Positions 52,922 through 58,978 of a DNA stretch of 58,978 nt are shown piece after piece (the stretch's first letter is position 1; every line of letters starts with the position of its first letter). The notes below the pieces were generated by a model. It was not told the origin of the DNA, did not search any database, and saw nothing but the letters and a program-made list of their open reading frames with translations. The stretch comes from Rhodospirillaceae bacterium. Lineage in GTDB: Bacteria > Pseudomonadota > Alphaproteobacteria > GCA-2731375. The position numbers were made by a program, and so were the translations under genes. The stretch spans positions 1-58,978 of the forward strand of contig JABJKS010000024.1 of the NCBI GenBank assembly GCA_018660265.1, read 5' to 3'.

Positions 52922-53876
52922 TAGCTTTCGACAGCGACCACCATGGTGGGGCGGTGATCTGCAAACCCTGCGGAATTCCCTGCTAGGATCGCCCCGTTCC
53001 TTGCCGGGTGAGCGTTTGTTGCTGGCCATGAGGGATGGCAGCGGTGATCGCCTTTGGGCCTTGTATAATAAGGGCAGAGATGAGGCAAAGCCGCTGGTGA
53101 TCTTGATCCATGGCTTGGCGGGCTGTGAAGACAGCAGCTATATCATCACGGCGACGCGCTATTTTCAGGAACAGGGCTATCCCACCCTCAGGCTCAATCT
53201 GCGTGGCGCGGGGCCTTCGCGCCCGACCTGTACGCTGCAATCCCATGCCGGTCGCTCCAGGGACTTACATGACGCCGTCCTGGCCTTGATGGATATGGCA
53301 CCCGCCACGATTGCCCAGGGTTTCGTTGTCATTGGGTTTTCCCTGGCTGGTAATATGAGCCTGAAATTTGCCGCCGAGTATGGTGCGGTCCTGCCTATTC
53401 GGGCTTTGGTCACGGTATCGTCTCCCATCGATCTGGCGGTGACCTCAGCCAATATGCTGCGCGGGCGCAATGCTCTATATAACCGCAAATTATTGGCCGA
53501 TTTCTGTCGCGAGTGTCTGGCCCCCGGCGCGGTTGTCAGCGCTGCGGAACGGGCCGCCATTCTGGCCGCGCGAAACTTCGTGGATCTGGATGATAATTTC
53601 ATTGCACCGCGTAATGGATATAGAGATGCATACGACTATTGGGAGAATTGTCAGGCTATAACCCATTTGGCAAAAATTATGATACCAACCCTGTTGATAC
53701 ATGCCCACGACGACCCAATCGTACCTATTTCGCCCTATTTTAGTTATCCATGGCAAAATAACTCATGGCTAAATACGGCACTGCCCAGGCATGGTGGACA
53801 CGTTGGCTTTCATAGCACCGAAAAAAGATCCTGGCACCTTGATAGGGCCTTGAATTTCCTGGGACAACAGCTGTAA
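52905..53876 (+). CDS. YheT-like alpha/beta hydrolase
   Basis: A 323-residue hydrolase of the YheT/ABHD1 family. The N-terminal RPPWWGGDLQTLRNSL segment is the family's typical lead, LIHGLAGCEDSSYI provides the oxyanion region, the nucleophile Ser lies in GFSLAGNMSLKF near residue 147, the Asp is in HAHDDPIVP and the His in RHGGHVGF. The GTG start at 52905 overlaps the DadA-like gene by 17 bases and lacks a good ribosome site, but the conserved N-terminus supports it. Esterase substrate unknown. Confidence 0.85.
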   Translation: MQTASDSFRQRPPWWGGDLQTLRNSLLGSPRSLPGERLLLAMRDGSGDRLWALYNKGRDEAKPLVILIHGLAGCEDSSYIITATRYFQEQGYPTLRLNLRGAGPSRPTCTLQSHAGRSRDLHDAVLALMDMAPATIAQGFVVIGFSLAGNMSLKFAAEYGAVLPIRALVTVSSPIDLAVTSANMLRGRNALYNRKLLADFCRECLAPGAVVSAAERAAILAARNFVDLDDNFIAPRNGYRDAYDYWENCQAITHLAKIMIPTLLIHAHDDPIVPISPYFSYPWQNNSWLNTALPRHGGHVGFHSTEKRSWHLDRALNFLGQQL

Positions 53877-53900
53877 TTGAGAAGGTTTTACCCAAGATCT

Positions 53901-53931
53901 CCACAAGGCCAACCACAAGGTTATCCACAGG
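53901..53931. promoter_or_regulatory. DnaA box and 12-bp repeat cluster upstream of gcrA
   Basis: TTATCCACA at 53921-53929 matches the DnaA-box consensus exactly. CCACAAGG occurs at 53901 and 53913 and CCACAGG at 53925, a strict 12-base period. In Caulobacter, DnaA activates gcrA, so the site is likely functional. It lies about 115 bases before the gcrA start. Confidence 0.65.
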
Positions 53932-53968
53932 ATTTAGTATAGTTCCTATTATGTACCTACATTATCTA

Positions 53969-53997
53969 TTGTTTTGACGGCCAAGCGCCGCTACAAT
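53969..53997 (+). promoter_or_regulatory. Candidate sigma-70 promoter of gcrA
   Basis: TTGTTT at 53969-53974 and TACAAT at 53992-53997 are separated by 17 bases, the preferred spacing. The DnaA box lies about 40 bases upstream of the -35 element, where an activator would bind. The transcript would have a leader of about 40 bases. Confidence 0.4.
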
Positions 53998-54044
53998 CCT
54001 TCGCATCATAAGAACAACAAATTTGGCTGCTGTGGGGGCGTATA

Positions 54045-54461
54045 ATGGCTGTTGACTGGACCGACGAACGCGTAGGCTTATTGTCCAAACTTTGGCAGGA
54101 AGGGCATTCTGCGCGCCAAATTGCGGAGCGTTTGGGAGAGGAAATCACCAGAAATGCCGTCATTGGCAAGGCCAACCGCCTCGGTCTCTCGAAGCCGTCC
54201 AAATCTTCGGTAACGCGCCAGAAACGGCAGAAAGAGCGGGCTGAAAAGGTTCTTCAGTTGCAACCACCAATAGATGAAGGGGCAACGATATTTTCATTGA
54301 CCGCTTCAACGTGCCGTTGGCCCATTGGTGATCCAGGGGATCTGGACTTTCATTTCTGCGGTGCCAATAGTAAAGCGGCACAGCCCTATTGCGACTATCA
54401 TGCCGCGATGGCCTATCAGCCGCCGAAGGCGAAAAACGCCAATCGTAAGCGTTCCGCCTAA
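54045..54461 (+). CDS. gcrA: Cell-cycle regulator GcrA
   Basis: A 138-residue GcrA protein. The N-terminal DNA-binding part reads VDWTDERVGLLSKLWQEGHS then ARQIAERLGEEITRNAVIGK and ANRLGLS; a basic linker follows; the C-terminal sigma-factor-binding part has STCRWPIGDPGDLDFHFCG and PYCDYHAAMAYQPP with conserved Cys and His. GcrA works with sigma-70 at promoters carrying CcrM-methylated GANTC sites. Its own upstream region has a DnaA box. It identifies the host as an alphaproteobacterium. It is a single gene, not in an evident operon. Confidence 0.96.
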   Translation: MAVDWTDERVGLLSKLWQEGHSARQIAERLGEEITRNAVIGKANRLGLSKPSKSSVTRQKRQKERAEKVLQLQPPIDEGATIFSLTASTCRWPIGDPGDLDFHFCGANSKAAQPYCDYHAAMAYQPPKAKNANRKRSA

Positions 54462-54477
54462 AATATCACGTAAACTT

Positions 54478-54519
54478 TTTGCAGACATCGTTTTGCAGAC
54501 ACCAATTTGCAGACATTGT
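54478..54519. repeat. Three 14-bp tandem repeats
   Basis: TTTGCAGACA begins at 54478, 54492 and 54506, with four variable bases after each copy, giving a precise 14-base period. The array lies 17 bases after the gcrA stop and ends 35 bases before the next start, so it is placed to control the secreted-protein gene at 54555. Confidence 0.7.
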
Positions 54520-54554
54520 TTCCCAAATTGCGGCTGTTAGCTTAAAACAGGCAC

Positions 54555-55067
54555 ATGGATAACTGTCGCATATGGGTGCTGGGACTGGTCGCGATATGCC
54601 TTTTATTCGGCACGCCGTCGTCTGTATGGGCCCAGGTGGCTACGACGTCGCCTTCACAGGCCAGCCCTGCATCTCTATCAACTGCCCTAAAGCCGCCGCC
54701 GAACAGTTTGCAGCGGCGGCTGGAAGAGCATCATCGTCGCCAGGCCGAACAGGCAGCACAGCGCCCTATCAGGCGGGAATCCCGGCTTCGCCGCCTCACC
54801 GGTGCTGGCCGGTCGTCTGGGACGACGGATACACCGGCGGCTAATGTGGGATCTGTAGGCAGTATCATAAATTCAGGTATGGTCGTGCGGACAGCTATGG
54901 GGGCCGCTGTTTGGGCCTCACTTGTCGCTGCTGTATCGGGAGATTTCACGCCCCTGGCTGCCGCCTCAGGCGGCAACAGTTCGTCGAATGCCAGCGAAAC
55001 CTCGAACGCCACATCGACGTCTACGTCCACCTCAACGTCGACATCCACATCAAGTGGAACCAATTAG
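54555..55067 (+). CDS. Small secreted protein with Ser/Thr-rich tail (type B)
   Basis: A 170-residue protein with a signal peptide (WVLGLVAICLLFGTPSSVWA), a Pro- and Arg-rich mid part (LQRRLEEHHRRQAEQAAQRP), a hydrophobic helix near 108-129 (MVVRTAMGAAVWASLVAAVS), and a tail of alternating Ser and Thr ending SSGTN. Its layout parallels the product of 51308, though the body is not clearly homologous. A strong terminator follows its gene. No known family; cell-surface or periplasmic location is inferred from the signal peptide. Confidence 0.7.
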   Translation: MDNCRIWVLGLVAICLLFGTPSSVWAQVATTSPSQASPASLSTALKPPPNSLQRRLEEHHRRQAEQAAQRPIRRESRLRRLTGAGRSSGTTDTPAANVGSVGSIINSGMVVRTAMGAAVWASLVAAVSGDFTPLAAASGGNSSSNASETSNATSTSTSTSTSTSTSSGTN

Positions 55068-55118
55068 CCGGTTCCTAACGATCGGATTTGTTGTTTTTTG
55101 GGAGGGGTCGGTAAGAAA

Positions 55119-55177
55119 ACAGGCCCTCTTTCAAATGGCTTGGGCCAGCGAAGAGAGCCTGTGAAGTGCTTTTTTTT
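55119..55177 (+). terminator. Rho-independent terminator
   Basis: ACAGGC at 55119-55124 pairs with GCCTGT at 55157-55162; after one mismatch CTCTT pairs with AAGAG. Eight T residues follow at 55170-55177. GGCCC (55122) and GGGCC (55142) could pair as an alternative hairpin. It ends the gcrA-side transcription unit. Confidence 0.75.
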
Positions 55178-55261
55178 CACCGGCTGTGCGACCAGCCCGC
55201 GCTTGTGTGCATTTGCGTTAAACCGCCAGGCGTTTAGCCCCATACACAGATTAGATCCTAT

Positions 55262-55420
55262 TTAGGCAAACGCCTTGTAGAGCATGAAAATCGGGCTCCA
55301 CGCGACAATCGCCAAAGACACCCAAATGGGTACGGCGATGTAGTAAGGCATACGTCCGTCAACACGCTTGGTGCTGATCCGATCCGCTGCATCCAGTGTC
55401 GTTGTTTGCAAATAAGCCAT
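55262..55420 (-). CDS. 52-residue single-pass membrane protein
   Basis: A short gene, starting at the ATG 55418-55420 behind AGGAAAG. It encodes MAYLQTTTLDAADRISTKRV, then RMPYYIAVPIWVSLAIVAWS, PIFMLYKAFA and stop. The first 24 residues are hydrophilic, residues 28-47 form one membrane segment, and the last few are short and positive. It is divergent from the BON gene. No family is recognised; the reading frame is supported by ribosome site and protein-like sequence. Confidence 0.6.
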   Translation of the reverse strand: MAYLQTTTLDAADRISTKRVDGRMPYYIAVPIWVSLAIVAWSPIFMLYKAFA

Positions 55421-55594
55421 AATAGGTATCTTTCCTGTCTATCTCTTAATAACAATTAAAGATTAGCCGCCAAATATTAACGATTGGTAAAAAGCGGGCG
55501 TTGCCTTGGCCTTTAGTCGAAATAAAGCTGTGGATCTGACAAAATAGGCTATGTAGTGCTTTGAATAATTCCTGGCAAAAAAGGGACGGCGATT

Positions 55595-56224
55595 ATGAGT
55601 TTCGGGCGGAGTGTGGCGCGCAAAATTCTGGGCGGACTATTCGGGGCGGTCCTTCTGATGTCCACAATGGATAGCGCCGGGGCTATCAGTCTGAACCCGA
55701 TTACTGCTATTAAAAGCGCTGTCGAGGCCGCTGTGGAAGAACGTAGCGCCGACGATATCGGCACGGACCTGAAGCTCAAGACCAAGATCGTCGCGGAAGT
55801 GTTCGACAAGATGATCGACGACGTCATCTCCATCGGGGCGGATGTGTACGAACAGGACGTGATGCTGACTGGTGCCGTCGAAGACGCCAAAACCAAGGCC
55901 CGCGCAGGCAAGCTGGTGCGTGGTATTGAGGGTGTGAAAAAGGTCTACAACGAGATTTTGGTCATTAAACCTTTGGACAAGGACAAGGGCGCGGTGGAAA
56001 ATTTTGTCGACGATACGGTTATCGAAACCAAGATCAATGCCTTGCTGCTGGACGCCACGGGGGTCAACGTCACGAATTTCCGCTATCGCTCCATCAATGG
56101 CCATGTTTTCCTATTTGGGCGGGCATTATCCAGCAAGGAAAAGCGCAAGGCGACAGCCGTGGCGCGGGATATTGAAAACGTCAAAAGCGTCAAGAACTTA
56201 GCCAAAGTGCGGGCAAAGGAATAA
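55595..56224 (+). CDS. BON-domain periplasmic/outer-membrane protein
   Basis: A 209-residue protein with a signal peptide ending near MSTMDSAGAIS and two BON domains: one around DLKLKTKIVAEVFDKMIDDV with GADVYEQDVMLTGAVEDAKT and GIEGVKKVYNEI, the second around DDTVIETKINALLLDAT with SINGHVFLFGRA and DIENVKSVKNLAKV. BON proteins of the OsmY/DolP type bind membranes or other partners in the envelope. AAGGGACGG precedes the start. No DnaK/YraP-region neighbours are seen. Confidence 0.87.
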   Translation: MSFGRSVARKILGGLFGAVLLMSTMDSAGAISLNPITAIKSAVEAAVEERSADDIGTDLKLKTKIVAEVFDKMIDDVISIGADVYEQDVMLTGAVEDAKTKARAGKLVRGIEGVKKVYNEILVIKPLDKDKGAVENFVDDTVIETKINALLLDATGVNVTNFRYRSINGHVFLFGRALSSKEKRKATAVARDIENVKSVKNLAKVRAKE

Positions 56225-56275
56225 CGTCCGCGTCCTAAGTTTGGATCGAATGAATAACCTCGTAAGAACTCACAT

Positions 56276-57388
56276 CTAATCGAAGGTAACCACGCTGCGG
56301 ATAGATTTGCCTGCGTGCATCAAATCGAAGGCGTCGTTGATTTGATCCAGGGGCATGGTGTGGGTGATCAGATCATCGATGTTGATCTTGCCGTCCATGT
56401 ACCAATCAACGATCTGCGGTACATCCGTGCGCCCCTTGGCACCGCCAAACGCGGTGCCTTTCCAAATCCGCCCCGTGACCAACTGAAATGGCCGGGTGTT
56501 GATTTCCTGGCCGGACCCGGCCACGCCAATGATGATGCTTTCACCCCAGCCTTTGTGACAGCATTCAAGGGCCTGGCGCATGATCTCCACGTTGCCGATG
56601 CATTCGAAGGAATAATCGGCACCGCCGCCTGTCAGCTCCACCAAATGGGCCACCAGGTCGCCCTCGACCTCTCTGGGGTTGACGAAATGGGTCATGCCGA
56701 ATTTTTCGGCCAGGGCGCGTTTTCCCGGATTGGTATCAACGCCGATAATCTTGTTGGCCCCGACCATGCGCGCGCCCTGCAGCACGTTCAGGCCAATGCC
56801 ACCCAGTCCGAAAACCACCACGTTGGCCCCGGCCTCTACCTTGGCCGTGTTGATCACCGCGCCGATGCCCGTGGTTACGCCACAACCGATGTAACAGACC
56901 TTGTCAAAAGGGGCATCCTTGCGGATTTTTGCCAGCGCGATTTCCGGGATTACCGAATATTGTGCAAAAGTAGATGTGCCCATGTAATGAAAGACCTGAT
57001 CGCCACCCAGTGAAAAGCGCGAGGTGCCATCCGGCATCAGTCCCTGGCCCTGTGTTTCGCGGATTGCCCCGCATAAATTAGTCTTTCCCGAAGTGCAGAA
57101 ATCACACTGCCGGCATTCCGGCGTGTAGAGAGGGATCACGTGGTCGCCGGGAACCAACGACGTGACGCCAGCGCCAACCTCAACCACCACACCGGCACCC
57201 TCATGGCCCAGAATAGCGGGGAAAAGCCCTTCGGGATCATCGCCTGACAGGGTAAAGGCATCTGTATGGCAAACACCGCTGGCCTTGATCTCCACCAGGC
57301 ATTCACCTGCACGGGGGCCGTCCAATTGTACCGTTTCGATTGTCAAAGGCGCACCTGCCTTGTGCGCCACAGCTGCCCGTACGTCCAT
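56276..57388 (-). CDS. frmA: S-(hydroxymethyl)glutathione dehydrogenase (class III ADH)
   Basis: A 370-residue zinc alcohol dehydrogenase that oxidises S-hydroxymethylglutathione, the formaldehyde adduct. Cys40 in GVCHTDAF, His62 in LGHEGAG and the later Cys in [14 protein letters not shown] are the catalytic zinc ligands, [17 protein letters not shown] the structural zinc site, and [16 protein letters not shown] the NAD site. Length and the [11 protein letters not shown] segment mark class III. A formylglutathione hydrolase gene or FrmR regulator is not adjacent. It would detoxify formaldehyde, including any released by the MetE-like demethylation route, though that is speculation. Confidence 0.95.
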   Translation of the reverse strand: MDVRAAVAHKAGAPLTIETVQLDGPRAGECLVEIKASGVCHTDAFTLSGDDPEGLFPAILGHEGAGVVVEVGAGVTSLVPGDHVIPLYTPECRQCDFCTSGKTNLCGAIRETQGQGLMPDGTSRFSLGGDQVFHYMGTSTFAQYSVIPEIALAKIRKDAPFDKVCYIGCGVTTGIGAVINTAKVEAGANVVVFGLGGIGLNVLQGARMVGANKIIGVDTNPGKRALAEKFGMTHFVNPREVEGDLVAHLVELTGGGADYSFECIGNVEIMRQALECCHKGWGESIIIGVAGSGQEINTRPFQLVTGRIWKGTAFGGAKGRTDVPQIVDWYMDGKINIDDLITHTMPLDQINDAFDLMHAGKSIRSVVTFD

Positions 57389-58128
57389 TATTCATTCTCC
57401 CTGCATGCGGTTTTGGTCAAATTTCGTCCCATTGTAGCAGGCGGATTATGGCCCGGTCGATGCGCGATATGCAGTCTTTTCGTCAAAATAAAAAAAAGGA
57501 AAAATATAGCAAAACTGTTGAACGACACCAAAAAATCGTGAATGCGAATGTTCTGATACACCAATTACGCGCCGAAATTTGATTGAGGCTTTGTCGCAGA
57601 ATCTTACAATGATGCCGGTTCCCGGCGAGAAACATAGAAAATGCTGTTTTCCAGTGTAATGAAAATACTAAAGTTCATTTATGATGTGAATTGTAATATT
57701 TGTATCTATTAATTAAATTAATGGCACAATAAATTGAATATTTGTATCGAAATAATAATTTATTAGTAAATAATTTTGTGTCGTTAAGCATTTATTATCA
57801 AGCTCGATTCTATAATTACCTCAATGGATCGATAGTATTTTCTTGTATGAACTTTTGCAATTCTTAGTAGTGTGTTGGTTGTCGTGAGTATCCGGCCCAG
57901 TATCTTGTATGCCTAATGCTTCAATTGGTCGGGGGCGGTATGGCAGGCCTAAAGTTCCGCGTATTTGTACCATAGTCCATTTTGTATCAGCGCTTGCCAG
58001 CGTTTCGATCCGGCTCTTCCCCACAAGGGCGGGCCCCGCTCCCGACAAATTGAATAAATTCCGCCCACCGCTCTATTTTCCTCGCCAGGTCTGCTACAGC
58101 GTTGGGCAAGAGGAGAAGGGAATTTATC
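57389..58128. other. 740-base AT-rich intergenic region
   Basis: No convincing gene is seen between frmA and the small exported protein. The central part, roughly 57600-57880, is far richer in A and T than the surrounding DNA. AATATTTGTATC is repeated exactly at 57695-57706 and 57737-57748, and AATTG precedes both. A 44-codon frame at 57448-57582 (RHQKIVNANVLIHQLRAEI at its end) has GGCGG too close to its start; I do not call it. The right third is GC-normal and unassigned. Confidence 0.6.
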
Positions 58129-58476
58129 ATGTTTCATAGGTTCGCTGCAGGTACCGCGACTGCTTTAACCGTTGCGTTGCTTCCCTACCTCGCCCAGGCC
58201 CAACAATTGCCTTGTGGTGAACGGGACAAAATTCTGACCAAACTAGGCACTGATTACGCTGAACGCCAAGTCTCCGTGGGTTTGGCCAGCAACGGCAGTG
58301 TGCTTGAGGTCATGGCCTCGCCCGGAGGTACGTGGACAATGATCTTGACCAAGCCCGAGGGCGGATCCTGTATCGTCGCGACGGGCCGTTCCTGGGAAGA
58401 CGTGCAGCCAGTGGCAAACGCCCCCATGCCCCACGACATACCCTCCAACATACCTATCGATATTCCCAGCGGCTGA
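58129..58476 (+). CDS. Small exported protein of unknown function
   Basis: A 115-residue protein with a clear signal peptide (FAAGTATALTVALLPYLAQA, cleavage near residue 24). The mature part has two cysteines (QLPCGERDK and GGSCIVATGR) that could form a disulfide, a central segment GSVLEVMASPGGTWTMILTK, and a proline-rich end. AGGAGAAGGG precedes the ATG at 58129. It resembles short hypothetical exported proteins common in Alphaproteobacteria but no family name can be given. Confidence 0.78.
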   Translation: MFHRFAAGTATALTVALLPYLAQAQQLPCGERDKILTKLGTDYAERQVSVGLASNGSVLEVMASPGGTWTMILTKPEGGSCIVATGRSWEDVQPVANAPMPHDIPSNIPIDIPSG

Positions 58477-58510
58477 TATCCGGGTTTAGATTTAGCTTAA
58501 CCTGCTCACC

Positions 58511-58978
58511 TCACGAATGTCGGAATTTTGGGTCTTCCTTGGCGAAAAAGGCGCGGACGCCTTCTTGGCCGTCGTTGGTGGCGAAGGCGGTTTCCATTAA
58601 TTCAAGCACTTGTTCGATGGCCTCGCCTTCAGGCAACACAAATGACTGATCGATGGCTTTTTTGCAGGCTTGCAGCGCGATGTTAGGGCGTTCGGACAAT
58701 GTCTTGGCGATGCTCAGGGCCGTTGCCGTGGCTTCACCTTTTGGTGCCAATCGGTTTACCAGGCCCCATTCCAGGGCCAGGGCGGCCGAGATCGGTTCGC
58801 CCAGGAACATCATTTCCTTGGCCCGGCCGGGTCCGATCCGTTTGGTGACCCGCAATGTCCCGCCCGAGCCGGGGAACACGCCCAACTTAATCTCCGGCAG
58901 GCCGAGTTTTACGGTTTCATCCGCCACAATCAAATCGCAACAGACCGCCAACTCCAACCCCCCGCCATAGGCCAGGCC
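58511..58978 (-). CDS. Enoyl-CoA hydratase, C-terminal part only
   Basis: The last 155 or so residues of a crotonase; the N-terminus lies beyond the right edge. The frame is open to the edge (GLAYGGGLELAVCCDLIVAD), and the first catalytic Glu is in GGGLELA, the second in LGLPEIKLG, with FPGSGGTLRVTKRIG following. This is true hydratase equipment. The C-terminus (GQEGVRAFFAKEDPKFRHS) is typical. It is convergent with the small exported protein. Confidence 0.93.
   Translation of the reverse strand, partial: GLAYGGGLELAVCCDLIVADETVKLGLPEIKLGVFPGSGGTLRVTKRIGPGRAKEMMFLGEPISAALALEWGLVNRLAPKGEATATALSIAKTLSERPNIALQACKKAIDQSFVLPEGEAIEQVLELMETAFATNDGQEGVRAFFAKEDPKFRHS

Noticed and set aside
53991-54002. 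TTGACG at 53974 as a -35 element for TACAAT
   Set aside because: The spacer would be only 12 bases; TTGTTT at 53969 with 17 bases fits better.
57448-57582. Possible 44-codon gene in the frmA upstream gap
   Set aside because: The ribosome site is only three bases from the start and nothing else supports it; composition is lysine-rich as expected for AT-rich DNA. Kept only as a remark.

Overview
The window looks like a chromosomal segment of a free-living, metabolically versatile alphaproteobacterium, most likely Rhodospirillales-like. This is inferred from a clear gcrA gene (an Alphaproteobacteria-restricted cell-cycle regulator), a PAS protein of a type common in Rhodospirillales, GANTC (CcrM-type) sites clustered at one promoter, and moderately GC-rich coding sequence. 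I saw no rRNA, tRNA, CRISPR array, complete insertion sequence, integrase or phage gene. About 59 protein genes were recognised, two of them cut by the window ends.

Region 1 (1-16145) is catabolic. After a truncated enoyl-CoA hydratase, a thioesterase, an MlrC-type M81 protein with an MFS transporter, a crotonase and a GST, there is a large divergent cluster. On the minus strand (5140-11077) lie an acyl-CoA synthetase, a FabF-like ketosynthase, an HpaB/4-hydroxybutyryl-CoA-dehydratase-family flavoprotein, an isocitrate-lyase/PEP-mutase-family lyase and an enoyl-CoA hydratase. On the plus strand (11182-16145) lie a coupled pair of acyl-CoA dehydrogenases, a stand-alone MetE-like methyltransferase, an amidohydrolase and a GST, closed by an 11-bp-stem hairpin. 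Together they look like an undescribed CoA-dependent catabolic pathway.

Region 2 (16180-33310) mixes sugar-acid metabolism (kdgK and eda divergent; dgoK-dgoA with an MBL hydrolase) with a USP, an agmatinase-like ureohydrolase, a tandem pair of MFS transporters behind a near-perfect palindrome, a cupin, a LinB/DhaA-type haloalkane dehalogenase, a PaaG-like crotonase, a GDPD, small fold proteins, and an orphan Tat-exported solute-binding protein.

Region 3 (33311-42477) holds a PAS-fold protein under a GANTC-rich promoter, a GNAT-like gene interrupted by an in-frame stop and ending in a 57-bp palindromic element, a 599-residue acyl-CoA dehydrogenase, and a plus-strand operon of two MaoC-like hotdog proteins, a Sua5/TsaC tRNA-modification enzyme, an FAD-linked 2-hydroxyacid dehydrogenase and an MFS transporter.

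Region 4 (42474-58978) contains a YedK/HMCES protein, an orphan PAS histidine kinase, an RND efflux adaptor and pump, a four-domain rhodanese protein, a small secreted protein with a Ser/Thr tail, a DadA-like oxidase and a YheT-like hydrolase. Then comes gcrA, preceded by a consensus DnaA box and followed by three 14-bp tandem repeats leading into a second Ser/Thr-tailed secreted protein. A terminator, a 52-residue membrane protein, a BON-domain protein, glutathione-dependent formaldehyde dehydrogenase, an AT-rich 740-bp gap, a small exported protein and a second truncated enoyl-CoA hydratase complete the window.

All functional calls are by reading motifs by eye; no database search was run.
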